From NCBI RefSeq assembly GCF_026341825.1, contig NZ_JAPENY010000003.1:992001-1056000 (forward strand): 64,000 nucleotides of DNA, in the 5' to 3' direction. Of the stretch, positions 53,009 through 61,632 are shown in pieces. Within the stretch, counting starts at the first letter, position 1. Each line of letters begins with the position of its first letter. This DNA is from Streptomyces sp. NBC_00620. Its GTDB lineage: Bacteria; Actinomycetota; Actinomycetes; Streptomycetales; Streptomycetaceae. The notes beneath the pieces are model-generated. The model saw nothing but the letters and a program-made list of their open reading frames with translations. It made no database searches and was not told the origin of the DNA. Position numbers and translations under genes: made by a program.

Positions 53009-54067
53009 ATGACCGAGACCGAGCGTGCCGTGGACGACGCCGAGCGCGCCCGTGAACAGGGCGGCGACGAGCGGCGGTTGAGGCTGCCGTCCGGCTGGCC
53101 CCGGCCGCACTGGTCCCGAGTCCGGAGACTGGTCCCGGACGAGCTGGGCGTGCTGGTCGTCCTCGGGCTGCTGATCGCCGGGATCGGTATCCCGTACCCG
53201 GACTTCCTCGACACCGACAACCTGCTCACCACCGCCCACAACTCCGTCTACATCTCGCTGATGGCGTGCGGAATGGTGTTCGCGCTCGCCATGCGCGAGG
53301 TCGATCTGTCGGTGGGCGGCACCTACGCGATGTGCCTGGTCGTCGGGGCGCTGCTGATACGGGACGGCACGGCACCGTGGCTGGCGGTCCCCGCGATCCT
53401 GCTCACCGGGACCCTGCTCGGTGTCTTCAACGCGCTGGTCACGACGCTGCTCGCGCTGCCCTCGTTCATCGTGACGCTGGGCACGCTGATGCTGTTCCGG
53501 GGCGTGGGGCTCGCGCTCGCCGACGGCAAGCAGATCACCGATCTCCCGCTGAACGACTCATTCTTCACGCTCGCGGGCGGCGACGCGGGCGGGGTGCCGT
53601 TCGCCCTGTGGGTGCTGGTCGCGGTGGTCGTGGTGCTGACGGTCGTACTGACCCGGACGCGCTTCGGCGCCCGGGTACGGGCGATCGGATCCAACCCGGA
53701 CGCCGCCGAGTTCAGCGGTATCCCCGTCGTCCGCACCCGTGTCCAGGCGCTCGCCCTGTCGGGGCTGACCACGGCCTGCGCGGCGTCGCTCGCGCTCGCG
53801 TTCTACGGCGCCGGTGACCCGACTCTGGGCCAGGGCTACGAGTTGCAGGCCATCGCCGCCTGCATCATCGGCGGCACTCCGCTCGCGGGAGGGCGCGGAT
53901 CGGTGGTCGGGGCGGTGGCCGGAGCGATGATCCTGTCGGTCGTCGCCTCGGGGCTCGTGTTCTTCGAAGTACCCATCAACTGGACGTCGTTCGCGACCGG
54001 CGGAGTGATTCTCGTCGCCGTGGCGGCGGACAGCGCGCTGCGCCGCAGCGGACGGCGACGCCGATGA
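53009..54067 (+). CDS. Ribose/xylose-type ABC transporter permease
   Basis: A 352-residue inner-membrane permease of the BPD_transp_2 class that serves ribose, xylose or autoinducer-2-type importers. About eight to ten hydrophobic helices are seen (LGVLVVLGLLIAGIGI, FALWVLVAVVVVLTVVL, SVVGAVAGAMILSVVASGLVFF). The coupling-helix region is RAIGSNPDAAEFSGI, a strong class signature, and LPSFIVTLGTLMLFRGVG is another. ATG 53009 has GGGAG nine bases upstream. The long open frame before it is antisense to the SDR gene. It is followed at once by the binding-protein gene. The first 40 residues are a charged cytoplasmic extension. Confidence 0.9.
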   Translation: MTETERAVDDAERAREQGGDERRLRLPSGWPRPHWSRVRRLVPDELGVLVVLGLLIAGIGIPYPDFLDTDNLLTTAHNSVYISLMACGMVFALAMREVDLSVGGTYAMCLVVGALLIRDGTAPWLAVPAILLTGTLLGVFNALVTTLLALPSFIVTLGTLMLFRGVGLALADGKQITDLPLNDSFFTLAGGDAGGVPFALWVLVAVVVVLTVVLTRTRFGARVRAIGSNPDAAEFSGIPVVRTRVQALALSGLTTACAASLALAFYGAGDPTLGQGYELQAIAACIIGGTPLAGGRGSVVGAVAGAMILSVVASGLVFFEVPINWTSFATGGVILVAVAADSALRRSGRRRR

Positions 54068-54074
54068 AGGCCGC

Positions 54075-54134
54075 CGGTCACAAGGACCAAGCACCGTCGG
54101 ATGTGGACCGGTCACAAGGACCGTCTGATGTGGA
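54075..54134 (+). repeat. Direct repeat at the permease/binding-protein junction
   Basis: CGGTCACAAGGACC...GATGTGGA occurs at 54075-54107 and again at 54109-54134, the first copy with seven extra bases (CCAAGCA). The second copy ends in the GGAGG of the next gene, so the ribosome-site region appears duplicated. Confidence 0.7.
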
Positions 54135-54141
54135 GGCCGTG

Positions 54142-55215
54142 ATGCACCCCCGATTGCGTACGTTGTTCGCCGTGCCCGCCGCGCTTGCTCTCCTCGCTGC
54201 CGCCGCCGGCTGCGGCGACGGGAACGGCTCGGGCTCAGGCTCGGGCGGAAAGCTGAACATGGGCATCGCGGTCGCCAACATCAGCCTGAACTTCGCCCAT
54301 GAGATGGTCCTCGGCGCCGAGAGCGCGGCGGACCACGCGGGGAAGATCGACTTCAAGGCGGTCGGTCCGCCCAACACCGACGGGCCCGCCGAGGTGCAGC
54401 TCTTCCAGAACCTCACCGCACGCGCCAAGGACGGCATCGTCCTGGAGAACCTCGACCCGCCGATCTTCACCCGGCCCGCCGCGCGCGCCGTCGACCAGGG
54501 CATCCCGATCGTCGCCCTGGACACCTCGCCGACCGACGGAAGCAAGGTGAACTTCTATGTGGGCAACGACAATTACGCACTCGGCGAGCTCATGGCGACG
54601 GAGGCGCTGAAGCGGCTCGGCGGCGACCCGAAGGGCGAGATCGTCATCGGCGTGCCCAACCCGGGGACGCCAGTGCTCGACAACCGGGCCAAGGGCATCT
54701 CCGACACCTTCGCGAAGGAGGCCCCGAACGTGAAGGTCCTGGGCCCCTTCCAGACGTACAGCGACCCCGGGCAGAACTACAGCTCCTGGTCGGCGCAGGT
54801 GAACGCGCACCCCGACGCGCTCGCCTTCCTGGGCGTCGGTGACGCCGACAGCTACAACCTCGCGAAGATCAAGAAGGCCGAGCAGGGCACCTGGCTCACG
54901 GCGGGCTTCGACGTCGACCCGAAGACCCTCGACGCGGTCAAGGACGGCTCGAACTTCGTCACCATCGACCCGCAGCACTTCCTCAAGGGCTATCTGTCGA
55001 CCGCGATGCTGATCGAGGCGGTGCGCGAGAACGACGGCAAGCTGCTCGACGGCTGGTTCCTGTCCCCCGGCGGGGTCGTGGACAAGACCAACATCGACGA
55101 CATCATCGCGCGGCAGAAGACCCCAGAGGCGGCGTACGACTGGTACAAACCGACGATCGACAAGCTGCTCGGCGACCAGGAGGCCCAGCTCAAGCCCCTG
55201 AAGGACGCGCGCTGA
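54142..55215 (+). CDS. Sugar ABC transporter substrate-binding lipoprotein
   Basis: A 357-residue periplasmic-binding-type lipoprotein of the ribose-binding (Peripla_BP_4) class. It starts with RLRTLFAVPAALALLAAAAGCGDG, a lipoprotein signal with lipobox LAAAAGC, then a Gly/Ser linker. Two lobes follow (MGIAVANISLNFAHEMVLGAES, AKDGIVLENLDPPIF, IPIVALDTSPTDG, and in the second lobe IVIGVPNPGTPVLDNRAKGI and WLTAGFDVDPKTLDAV). ATG 54142 is five bases after GGAGG. The earlier ATG at 54064 overlaps the permease stop but would put 26 polar residues before the signal. Ligand is unknown. Confidence 0.91.
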   Translation: MHPRLRTLFAVPAALALLAAAAGCGDGNGSGSGSGGKLNMGIAVANISLNFAHEMVLGAESAADHAGKIDFKAVGPPNTDGPAEVQLFQNLTARAKDGIVLENLDPPIFTRPAARAVDQGIPIVALDTSPTDGSKVNFYVGNDNYALGELMATEALKRLGGDPKGEIVIGVPNPGTPVLDNRAKGISDTFAKEAPNVKVLGPFQTYSDPGQNYSSWSAQVNAHPDALAFLGVGDADSYNLAKIKKAEQGTWLTAGFDVDPKTLDAVKDGSNFVTIDPQHFLKGYLSTAMLIEAVRENDGKLLDGWFLSPGGVVDKTNIDDIIARQKTPEAAYDWYKPTIDKLLGDQEAQLKPLKDAR

Positions 55216-55216
55216 G

Positions 55217-56704
55217 ATGAGTGAAGGCGACGACATGCTCGTGGCGCGGGACCTGGTCAAGTCCTACGGCGGGGTCAAGGCGCTGGACGGAGCGGGCATC
55301 AGGCTGCGCGGCGGCGAAGTGCACGCGCTCGTCGGCGAGAACGGCGCCGGTAAGTCGACGCTGGTGCGGATCCTGTCGGGCACGGTGGCGGCGGACGCCG
55401 GGACCGTTGACCTCGCGGAGGAGGCGCGGGCGGGTGGAATCGCCGTCGTCTCCCAGGAGTTGAGCCTCTTCCCCGACCTCACCGTCCGCGAGAACCTCTA
55501 CCCCTACCGGCCGCCCCGCCGCTTCGGCCTGCTCGACCGGCGCGCCATGGACCGCGCCGCCGGTCCGGTCCTCGCCGAGCTCGGACTCGACGTCGACCCC
55601 GGTGCGGGTCTCGGCGAACTCACCCTGGCCGACCAGCAGTTGACGGAGATCGCGCGGGCGCTGCTGCGGCGCCCCAAAGTACTGGTCCTCGACGAGCCGA
55701 CCTCCGCACTGCCCGCCGCCGCCGTCGACCGCCTCGAACAGGTGCTGCGCACCCTCACCGGGCAGGGCATCGCGGTCCTGTACGTCACCCATTTCCTGGA
55801 GGAGGTGATGCGCTTCGCGCAGCGCGTGACCGTGATGCGGGACGGGCGCGTCGCACTGGCCGGTGCGCGTCGCGAGGAGGTCGACGTGCCGGAACTGGTG
55901 ACGGCGATGCTGGGCGGACAGCCGCCTCCGCCCGTACGCCGCACGCGGGTCGTCGCCGACGGGCCGCCGCCGGTGGTGCTGTCCGAGGTGAGTGTGCCGG
56001 GGCGGCTCTCCGACGTCACCTTCACCGTGCGCGCCGGGGAGGTGGTCGGTGTGGCCGGGCTCCAAGGGGCGGGCCATCTCGACGCGTTGGAGGTGGTGTG
56101 CGGGCGTGCGTCGATCTCGGCGGGGCGTGTCGATGTGGGTGGCAAGGGGCTGCCGCGCTCTCTGCGGGACGCCGTCCGTGCGGGGGTCGCTTTCGTGCCC
56201 AGTGATCGTAAGCGGTATGGGCTGATGGCCGAGCGTACGGTCTGGGAGAACGCGACCTCGGTGAGCTGGCTGGCTCTGGGGCGTGGTGGAGTGCTCCCCT
56301 CGCAGGGTGAACTGGTCAGGCGTACCGGTGACTTGACGCAGCGGTTGCGGCTGCGTGGCGGTCCCTACGACGTCGTCGGCCGGCTGTCCGGGGGCAATCA
56401 GCAGAAGGTCGTCTTCGCCAAGTGGCTTGCCACCGAGCCGCGGGTTGTCGTTCTGGACGATCCGACGCGGGGTGTGGATGTCGGGGTGCGGGCCGAAATG
56501 CATCGCATCGTGGGTGAGTTGGCTGCGGGTGGGGCGGCGGTTCTGCTCGCGTCGACGGATTTGGCGGAGCTGACCGAGGTGTGCGATCGGGTGTTGGTGT
56601 TCGTGCGGGGGCGGGTGGTGGGTGAGGTGTACGGGGAGCGGCTCACGGAGCATGCGTTGGCTGTGGCGGTGCAGTCGGGGGTTGCGCGGTTGGCTGGGGG
56701 CTAG
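55217..56704 (+). CDS. Sugar ABC transporter ATPase, tandem type (RbsA/XylG-like)
   Basis: A 495-residue ATPase with two nucleotide-binding domains in tandem. The first is complete: Walker A ALVGENGAGKSTLV near residue 40, Walker B LVLDEPTSALP. The second keeps GRLSGGNQQKVVFAKWL and LDDPTRGVDVGVRAEM, but its Walker A is GVAGLQGAGHLDAL, without Lys. Walker B ends in Asp rather than Glu (VLDDP), so it probably does not hydrolyse ATP well. This asymmetry is common in the class. ATG 55217 is one base after the binding-protein stop. ATG 55235, after GAAGG, is an alternative. T- and G-ending codons increase toward the 3' end next to a repeat. Confidence 0.91.
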   Translation: MSEGDDMLVARDLVKSYGGVKALDGAGIRLRGGEVHALVGENGAGKSTLVRILSGTVAADAGTVDLAEEARAGGIAVVSQELSLFPDLTVRENLYPYRPPRRFGLLDRRAMDRAAGPVLAELGLDVDPGAGLGELTLADQQLTEIARALLRRPKVLVLDEPTSALPAAAVDRLEQVLRTLTGQGIAVLYVTHFLEEVMRFAQRVTVMRDGRVALAGARREEVDVPELVTAMLGGQPPPPVRRTRVVADGPPPVVLSEVSVPGRLSDVTFTVRAGEVVGVAGLQGAGHLDALEVVCGRASISAGRVDVGGKGLPRSLRDAVRAGVAFVPSDRKRYGLMAERTVWENATSVSWLALGRGGVLPSQGELVRRTGDLTQRLRLRGGPYDVVGRLSGGNQQKVVFAKWLATEPRVVVLDDPTRGVDVGVRAEMHRIVGELAAGGAAVLLASTDLAELTEVCDRVLVFVRGRVVGEVYGERLTEHALAVAVQSGVARLAGG

Positions 56705-56705
56705 G

Positions 56706-56809
56706 TTTTTCGCCCCCTCCGCCCCTACCCGTCCCTTGTTCCTGGGGGCTGCCGCCCCCAGACCCCCGCTTCGGCCTGAACGGCCTCGTCCTCAAACGCC
56801 GGACGGGCT
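56706..56809 (+). repeat. Dispersed intergenic repeat, copy C
   Basis: Nearly the same sequence as copy A at 39368-39472, including CTACCCGTCCC, the GGGGGC-TGCC-GCCCCC hairpin and GCCTGAACGGCCTCGTCC. It begins two bases after the ATPase stop and may serve as its terminator. Confidence 0.85.
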
Positions 56810-56846
56810 GAAAGATCTCCCCCGGACGGGCTAGAAGATTTCCAGC

Positions 56847-57587
56847 TCAAGCCGACAACGCTCGCGTCAGCGCCCGTGCCGCCGCGCACACCCGCGCGCT
56901 TATCCGGTCCACGTCCAAACGCCGCGTGCCCGCGGTGACGGAGATGGAGGCTATGGGGCGGGGGCCGCGGGCGCGTTCGTAGACCGGGGCGGCTACCGCG
57001 GAGATGCCGATCTCCGCTTCCTCCAGGTTGACGCCGTAGCCGCGGACTCGGGTCGCGGCGAGGTCGCGGGCGAGCTGGCCCGGCAGGGTGAGGGTGCGCG
57101 GGGTGAGGCGGGGCAGGGAGAGGTGCGGGGGTCTGGGGTCGTGGGCGAGGAAGACCTTGCCGGTGGCGGTGCAGTGGGCCGGGAGGCGGCCGCCGGCGCG
57201 CGAGACGATCGGGGTGGCGCGGCGGCCGGTGATCTTCTCCAGGAAGAGGGTGTCGGTCCCGTCGGGGACGGCGAGGTGCACGTTCTCGTGCGTCTCCTCA
57301 TGGAGGTCGCCGAGGTAGGGCAGCGCGATGTCCCTCAACTCCCGTGCGGACGGCGCTGATTGGCCGAGTACGAAGAGGTCGAGCCCGATCCGGTAGTGGC
57401 CGTCGTCGGTGCGCTCGACGAGTTCGAGCCGGACCAGCTCGCCGATCAGGCGGTGCGCGGTCGGCTTGGGCAGCCCTGTGCGGAGTGCGAGCTCGGCGAG
57501 GCTCAGCGCACCCTCGGAGTCCCCGCAGGCACGTAGCAGCGCCGCTCCGCGAGCGAGCACCGACTTGGGCGCCGTCCCGTCCGTCAT
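56847..57587 (-). CDS. IclR family transcriptional regulator
   Basis: A 246-residue regulator. The N-terminal winged helix is LSLAELALRTGLPKPTAHRLIGELVRLELVER near residues 28-60 (quoted in part: LALRTGLPKPTAHRLI). The C-terminal IclR effector domain (about 75-245) has RDIALPYLGDLHEETHENVHLAV, GRLPAHCTATGKVFLAH and the EEAEIGISAVAAPVYE segment. It ends 37 bases beyond the repeat following the importer, and is transcribed in the same direction as the decarboxylase gene behind it. Either could be its target. A leaderless start is likely (TTGTCA, 17 bases, CACCAT, then ATG six bases later). Confidence 0.9.
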   Translation of the reverse strand: MTDGTAPKSVLARGAALLRACGDSEGALSLAELALRTGLPKPTAHRLIGELVRLELVERTDDGHYRIGLDLFVLGQSAPSARELRDIALPYLGDLHEETHENVHLAVPDGTDTLFLEKITGRRATPIVSRAGGRLPAHCTATGKVFLAHDPRPPHLSLPRLTPRTLTLPGQLARDLAATRVRGYGVNLEEAEIGISAVAAPVYERARGPRPIASISVTAGTRRLDVDRISARVCAAARALTRALSA

Positions 57588-57593
57588 GGACCG

Positions 57594-57622
57594 ATGGTGG
57601 GGCGCCCAGGGGAAGTTGACAA
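57594..57622 (-). promoter_or_regulatory. Candidate promoter of the IclR gene (leaderless)
   Basis: On the minus strand TTGTCA (57622-57617), a 17-base spacer and CACCAT (57599-57594), six bases before the ATG at 57587. The -35 is good; the -10 matches only in part. Confidence 0.4.
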
Positions 57623-57650
57623 GGTGCGGGTCAGTGTTGGTCGGCCGCGC

Positions 57651-59276
57651 TCACCGAAGTGGTACGTCGATCAGCATGGGGCGGGTCAACTCGCCTGCGT
57701 CGGAGACGAGTTCGCGCAGCTGGTCCGCGCTCGCCGCCCGCACCGCGTCGATCCCGAAGAACCGTGCCGCCTGTGTGAAGTCGAGTGCGCCCAACTCGGT
57801 GCCGGGGCAGGGGCCCTGGCCGCCCATGGCCTCGTAGGTGTCCTGAAGGGTGCGGTAGGCGCCGTTGTTCAGCACCACGAACAGCACCGGTGCCGCACTG
57901 CGCGCCGCGCTCCACAGCCCCTGCAGCCCGAACAGCGCGCAGCCGTCGCCGAGTACCGCGACCACCGGCCGCTCCGGTTCGGCGAGAGCACGGCCGACAG
58001 CGGCCCCGATCCCCCAGCCGAGACCGCCGCCGACTGTGTGCGTATAGCTGCCGGGACGGTCGAGGCGCACGAGCCGCCGCAGCAACAGGCCCACGGTGAT
58101 GGCCTCTTCGACGACCACGGCGTCGGGTGGCAGGCCGCGCGCCACGGCGTGGGCGGCGGCCCAGGGCGCGAGCGGCGCCGGGGAGTACGCGGCGCGGGCT
58201 GCAGCTTCCGTACGGTTGCGCTCGGCCGTGTGCCGTTCACCCGCCCGCAGCACCCGGGCCTTCGCGGTGTGCGCGGGCACTCGCTGGGCCAGCAGCTCGG
58301 CCAGCCGGTCGAGCGAGGGCGCGAGGGCGCCGACGAGCCCGGTGTCGGCGGGGAAGTTGCGGCCGATCTCGTCCGGGTCGGAGTCGAGCTGCACGACCGT
58401 GATGCCGGGCGGCAGCGGAGGGCCCGGGCTGTAGTGGTGCGGGGTGAACGCGTGCGCACCGGCGATGAGGACGGTGTCGTACGGCTTGAGGGCCTCGCGG
58501 ATCGCCTCGTGACGCGGCGGCAGCATGCCCGCGTACAGGGCGTGTGTGGTCGGGAAGTCCAGGAAGTCGGCCATCGGCTGATGGTGGACGGGCGCGCCGC
58601 AGGCCTCGGCGGCGCGTACGAGCGCAGGGAGGGCGTTCTCCCGGCCCACGCCGTCCCCGGCGACGATCACCGGGCGGGCCGCGCCGCCGAGCAGGACGGC
58701 GGCACGGTCGAGGCCGACGGCCGCTCCGGTGCGGGGTGTCGGGGTGCGGGCCGGAACCTCGACCTCGGTGTCCTCGGTGAGCAGGTCCATGGGTACGGAG
58801 AGGAACACCGGCCCCGCGGGCGGCCGTACGGCGAGGGCGAAGGCGCGGCGCACGGCGAGTGGCAGGTCACGGGCGTGCTGGACATCGAAGGTGGCCTTCA
58901 CGGCGGGTGCGGCGAGGCCGGTCAGATCGCCCGACAGCATGGGGTCCTGCTGGAGGTGGCGCCGGTCCTGCTGTCCCGCCATCACCACCAACGGGGTGCG
59001 GGAGCGGCGGGCGTTGAGCAGTCCGATGAGACCGTTGGCGAGCCCGGCCGCTATGTGCAGGCTGACGAACGCGGGCCGGCCGGTGGCGCGGGCGTACCCG
59101 TCGGCCATGGAGACAACGGCGCCCTCGTGGATGCCGAGGACGTACTCGGGTGCGTCCTCGGCGTCCATCAGCGCGGCGAGGAAGGGCAGTTCGGTGGTGC
59201 CGGGGTTGCCGAAGACGCGGTCCACGCCCTCGCCGCGCAGGATCTCCAGCAGGGCGAGGGCGGGGCGGCGACCCAT
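57651..59276 (-). CDS. Thiamine-diphosphate enzyme, benzoylformate decarboxylase-like
   Basis: A 541-residue three-domain ThDP enzyme. The PYR domain has FGNPGTTELPFL with the activating Glu near residue 24, and GIHEGAVVSMADGYARATG. The central domain includes RPVIVAGDGVG. The PP domain has the metal and cofactor motif LGDGCALFGLQGLWSAAR, ending LNNGAYRTL (GDG-X-NN). The pattern favours the benzoylformate decarboxylase branch over acetolactate synthase. It would decarboxylate an aromatic 2-oxo acid. ATG 59276 has GGAG six bases ahead. The frame upstream is not coding. It ends 63 bases before the IclR gene. Confidence 0.88.
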   Translation of the reverse strand: MGRRPALALLEILRGEGVDRVFGNPGTTELPFLAALMDAEDAPEYVLGIHEGAVVSMADGYARATGRPAFVSLHIAAGLANGLIGLLNARRSRTPLVVMAGQQDRRHLQQDPMLSGDLTGLAAPAVKATFDVQHARDLPLAVRRAFALAVRPPAGPVFLSVPMDLLTEDTEVEVPARTPTPRTGAAVGLDRAAVLLGGAARPVIVAGDGVGRENALPALVRAAEACGAPVHHQPMADFLDFPTTHALYAGMLPPRHEAIREALKPYDTVLIAGAHAFTPHHYSPGPPLPPGITVVQLDSDPDEIGRNFPADTGLVGALAPSLDRLAELLAQRVPAHTAKARVLRAGERHTAERNRTEAAARAAYSPAPLAPWAAAHAVARGLPPDAVVVEEAITVGLLLRRLVRLDRPGSYTHTVGGGLGWGIGAAVGRALAEPERPVVAVLGDGCALFGLQGLWSAARSAAPVLFVVLNNGAYRTLQDTYEAMGGQGPCPGTELGALDFTQAARFFGIDAVRAASADQLRELVSDAGELTRPMLIDVPLR

Positions 59277-59383
59277 GGGGAACTCCTCGGCAGGGGGCGG
59301 GGACCGGTTCGCGGTCAGCGTCGGGTCCCCGAACCACCGGGAGCAAGGGCGGCATGTCACTCAGCGACACGTCATCGCCGTCG

Positions 59384-61600
59384 TCAGCGGGCGTCGGTGA
59401 ACCGCTCCCCCTTCTCCGCCTTCTCCACCAGCAGCGCCGGAGGCGTGAACCGCTCCCCGTAGCGCTCGGCGAGTTCACGCGCGCGTGCCACGAATCCCGG
59501 CAGGCCGGTACCGGCCCCGCCGCCCGTACCTGCCCCGGCGCCGCCGTCGTACCCGTTGATGTACTGCAGGACGCCGCCAGTCCAGCCCGGGAAGCCGATC
59601 CCGAAGATGGACCCGATGTTGGCGTCCGCGACGGAGGTCAGCACGCCCTCCTCCAGGAGCCGGACGGTGTCCAGCGCCTCGGAGAAGAGCATGCGCTCCT
59701 GCATGTCGCGGAAGGGGATCTCGGATCCCGGCTTCGTGAAGTGCTCGCGCAGGCCGGGCCACAGCTTGCCGCGCTTGCCGTCCGCGCCGTACTCGTAGAA
59801 GCCCGCGCCGCCGCTGCGGCCGGTGCGGCCGAACTCGTCGACCATGCGGTCGATGACCGCCTCGGCCGGGTGCGTCGTCCAGGTGCCGCCCGCCTCCTCG
59901 ACGGCCTGCTTCGACTCCTTGCGGATCTTGCGCGGGAGCGTGAGCGTCAGCTCGTCCATGAGCGAGAGGACCTTGGCCGGGTAGCCGGCCTGGGCGGCCG
60001 CCTGCTCGACGGACGCGGGCTCGATGCCCTCGCCGACCATCGCGACACCCTCGTTGATGAAGTGCCCGATGACGCGCGAGGTGAAGAAGCCGCGCGAGTC
60101 GTTGACGACGATCGGCGTCTTGTTGATCTGCCGTACGAGGTCGAAGGCGCGGGCCAGCGCCTCGTCTCCGCTCCGCTCGCCCTTGATGATCTCGACGAGC
60201 GGCATCTTGTCGACCGGCGAGAAGAAGTGCAGTCCGATGAAGTCGGTCTGCCGCTCCACGCCCTCGGCGAGCACGGTGATCGGCAGGGTCGAGGTGTTGG
60301 AGCAGAGCAGCGCGTCGGGCTCGACGATGTGCTGGATCTCCTGGAACACCTTGTGCTTGAGCGAGGTGTCCTCGAAGACGGCCTCGATCACGGCGTCGCA
60401 GCCGGCCAGGCCGTGCGGGTCCGCGGTGGGCGTGATGCGGGCCAGGAGCGCATCGGCCTTCTCCTGGCTGGTACGTCCCCGGGAGACCGCCTTCGCGCAG
60501 AGCTTCTCGGAGTAGGCCTTGCCCTTGGCCGCCGCCTCGGCCGACACGTCCTTGAGGACGACGTCGATGCCCGCGCGGGCGCACGAGTACGCGATGCCCG
60601 CGCCCATCATCCCGGCGCCGAGGACGGCGACCCTGCGGACCTTGCGCGGCTCGATGTCCTTGGGGCGGTTGGCGCCGGAGTTGACCGCCTGGAGGTCGAA
60701 GAAGAACGCCTGGATCATGTTCTTCGCGGTCTGCCCGGTGACCAGCTCGGTGAAGTAGCGGGCCTCGATGACCAGCGCGGTCTCGAAGTCGACCTGGGAG
60801 CCCTCCACGGCGGCCGCGAGGATGTTGCGCGGCGCCGGGTAGGGGGCGCCGTTCAGCTGCTTCCTCAGGTTGGCCGGGAACGCGGGCAGGTTGGCGGCGA
60901 ACTTCGGGTTCGCCGGCGTACCGCCCGGGATCCGGTAGCCCGGCTTGTCCCAGGGCTGGCTCGACTCGGGGTTGGCGTCGATGAAGGCGCGCGCCTTGGC
61001 GAGCAACTCCCCGGGGGTGGCCGCCACTTCGTGGACGAGGCCGTTCTCCAGGGCCCGCTGCGGGGAGTACTGGGTGCCCTGGAGCAGCACCTTAAGGAGC
61101 GCGTCCGCGATGCCCATCAGGCGGACGGTGCGGGTGACGCCGCCGCCCGCGGGGAGCAGACCGAGGGTGACCTCCGGGAGGCCGATCTTGGAGCCGGGGG
61201 CGTCGAGGGCGACGCGGTGGTGGGAGGCGAGGGCGATCTCGTAACCGCCGCCGAGGGCCGCGCCGTTGATGGCGGCGACGACCGGCTTGCCGAGGGTCTC
61301 GATGCGGCGCAGGGAGGACTTGATGGCCGTACCGGCGTCGAAGGCCTGCTGGGCGTCCTCCGGTCCGGCCTGGATCATCTCCTTGAGGTCGCCGCCCGCG
61401 AAGAAGGTCTTCTTGGCGGAGGTGTAGATGATCCCGCGGATGGAGTCCTTCTCGGCCTCGGCGCGTTCGGCGATCGCCGCGATCGAGGCCTTGAAGGCCT
61501 GGTTCATGGTGTTGGCGGACTGGTCGGGGTCGTCGAGGACGAGGGTGACGACGCCGGTCTCGTCCTGTTCCCAGCGGATGGTGGTGGGCTCAGTGCTCAT
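59384..61600 (-). CDS. fadB: Fatty-acid oxidation multifunctional protein (enoyl-CoA hydratase / 3-hydroxyacyl-CoA dehydrogenase)
   Basis: A 738-residue fusion for the middle steps of beta-oxidation. Residues 1-210 are a hydratase with both catalytic Glu present (Glu121 in GGGYEIALA, Glu143 in GLPEVTLG). Residues 320-510 are the NAD-binding dehydrogenase (GAGMMG at 328-333, catalytic His458 in GLHFFSPVDKMP). The C-terminal dehydrogenase domain repeats follow to about 720. A Gly/Ala/Thr-rich insert (YDGGAGAGTGGGAGTG) lies near residue 685. ATG 61600 follows CGGAG. The open frame runs on upstream to 63919 through fadA but that part is not coding. It lies 32 bases after fadA. Confidence 0.95.
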   Translation of the reverse strand: MSTEPTTIRWEQDETGVVTLVLDDPDQSANTMNQAFKASIAAIAERAEAEKDSIRGIIYTSAKKTFFAGGDLKEMIQAGPEDAQQAFDAGTAIKSSLRRIETLGKPVVAAINGAALGGGYEIALASHHRVALDAPGSKIGLPEVTLGLLPAGGGVTRTVRLMGIADALLKVLLQGTQYSPQRALENGLVHEVAATPGELLAKARAFIDANPESSQPWDKPGYRIPGGTPANPKFAANLPAFPANLRKQLNGAPYPAPRNILAAAVEGSQVDFETALVIEARYFTELVTGQTAKNMIQAFFFDLQAVNSGANRPKDIEPRKVRRVAVLGAGMMGAGIAYSCARAGIDVVLKDVSAEAAAKGKAYSEKLCAKAVSRGRTSQEKADALLARITPTADPHGLAGCDAVIEAVFEDTSLKHKVFQEIQHIVEPDALLCSNTSTLPITVLAEGVERQTDFIGLHFFSPVDKMPLVEIIKGERSGDEALARAFDLVRQINKTPIVVNDSRGFFTSRVIGHFINEGVAMVGEGIEPASVEQAAAQAGYPAKVLSLMDELTLTLPRKIRKESKQAVEEAGGTWTTHPAEAVIDRMVDEFGRTGRSGGAGFYEYGADGKRGKLWPGLREHFTKPGSEIPFRDMQERMLFSEALDTVRLLEEGVLTSVADANIGSIFGIGFPGWTGGVLQYINGYDGGAGAGTGGGAGTGLPGFVARARELAERYGERFTPPALLVEKAEKGERFTDAR

Positions 61601-61632
61601 CAGGGGATGCTCCGTTGATCCGTTGGGAGGGT

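Noticed and set aside
55997-56160. Broken second ATPase domain as a sign of a pseudogene
   Set aside because: Loss of the second Walker A Lys is common in tandem sugar-importer ATPases, and the frame is intact.
59150-61618. Long plus-strand open frame opposite fadB
   Set aside because: It is the antisense shadow of a strongly supported gene, with a low-complexity Leu/Val/Gly/Asp-rich product and no domain.
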